From contig JAGFBZ010001970.1 of the NCBI GenBank assembly GCA_018398805.1, positions 1,475,501-1,539,500 on the forward strand: a DNA stretch of 64,000 nt, read 5' to 3'. Shown piece by piece: positions 63,316 through 64,000 of the stretch. This stretch comes from Hirundichthys speculiger. Lineage: Eukaryota; Chordata; Actinopteri; Beloniformes; Exocoetidae. The notes under the pieces are model-generated. The model saw only the letters and a list, made by a program, of their open reading frames with translations, made no database searches and was not told the DNA's origin. The translations under genes were made by a program, and so were the position numbers. The first letter of the stretch is position 1. The number at the start of each line of letters is the position of its first letter.

Positions 63316-64000
63316 AGCTAGAGAAAACCTGAGATGTTGTAGTTTGTGCTGCATCACTTCACTTCTAACAAAATTCCCTTTTGTTCTCTGTCACAGCATT
63401 GTTGACCCCATCCCACTTGAATCTGATTCTCTTGAATCAGATTCTCTTGAAAACTCTTCAGTGTTATGCAACAGCATAAAAGGTAAAACCAGCCTAATTT
63501 CAAATGAAGGACGCTATCTCCCTTGTCTAAGCACCACAGGTAGCTGCACCTGGAAAATATCCCGCTCTCTCTGATTTGGTTTTGGGCATGAAATGAAAAT
63601 TCATCACGGGTCGAATATTAAAGGTGGTGCTTGTGAAAGAAATAACGTAAGATTGCATTTCTAAGTCACGGGTCGTTTGTCATTATTCCAATCATCAAGG
63701 GACAAAGTTCTATCCCTGAGCCAAGACAGAGTTTGACCTTGTGGAGTTTTAAAAAGTCCATTATGTTTTACCACCAATTATGGTTTGAAATGGCACTGAT
63801 ATCTATGAGAATGACTGCTCTCAGGGTCCATAAAGCCATTCACGGTTTCAACATCAGAGCAGAAGAGTATGTCTTCGTCTCTGGGTTTCACTTCTAATTT
63901 TGGATTCTCTGGACTGGCGACAGACTTATGAATGTTGTCAACTGTAAATTGAGTTGTCCAAAGTGATTATCAAAACATAACACGTGAAATGTCTGTCAGC

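Overview
The window looks like nuclear DNA of a ray-finned (teleost) fish. It is AT-rich and intron-bearing, with teleost-type protein sequences and a dense load of fish transposons (Tc1/mariner, hAT and their miniature derivatives, a Ty3/gypsy fragment and solo LTR, L2/CR1-like LINE pieces). No prokaryotic operon, CRISPR, rRNA or tRNA signal was seen.

Four protein-coding genes can be supported. (1) 1203-4432, + strand: a five-exon microsomal retinol / 17-beta-hydroxysteroid dehydrogenase of the SDR9C family, with a one-base deletion in exon 4. (2) 19827-22564 and (3) 30048-32186, both - strand: two tandem eight-exon pancreatic elastase genes of the CELA1 type. The copy at 30-32 kb is intact. 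The copy at 20-22.5 kb has a one-base deletion in exon 6 that removes the catalytic serine from the reading frame. (4) 49795-50156, + strand: the first coding exon of an acid-sensing ion channel (ASIC1-like); the rest of the gene lies beyond the right edge. From memory, RDH/HSD17B6, CELA1 and ASIC1 relatives all sit in human 12q13, so the gene set looks like conserved synteny. The genes do not form one pathway.

Layout: 0-4.7 kb dehydrogenase gene, whose intron 3 holds a foldback repeat and a Tc1 element. 5.04-9.40 kb is a hAT-like element with a perfect 8-bp target duplication, into which a full-length Tc1 element and a second hAT miniature element were inserted. 9.4-14.6 kb is a graveyard of hAT, Tc1 and gypsy fragments. 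14.6-18.7 kb is featureless. 19.8-32.2 kb is the elastase pair, separated by Tc1 remnants and a 38-bp minisatellite. 32.4-48.5 kb is gene-free with scattered miniature elements. 48.5-50.2 kb is the CpG-rich 5' end of the ASIC gene. 50.2-64 kb is its first intron, carrying LINE fragments and a solo LTR.

The most notable observations are the two single-base frame breaks in otherwise well-preserved genes (young pseudogenes or assembly errors), the three-level transposon nest with identifiable target duplications, a dispersed foldback repeat with a shared 17-bp palindrome, and a position-conserved promoter module in front of both elastases. No clearly new biological system was found.
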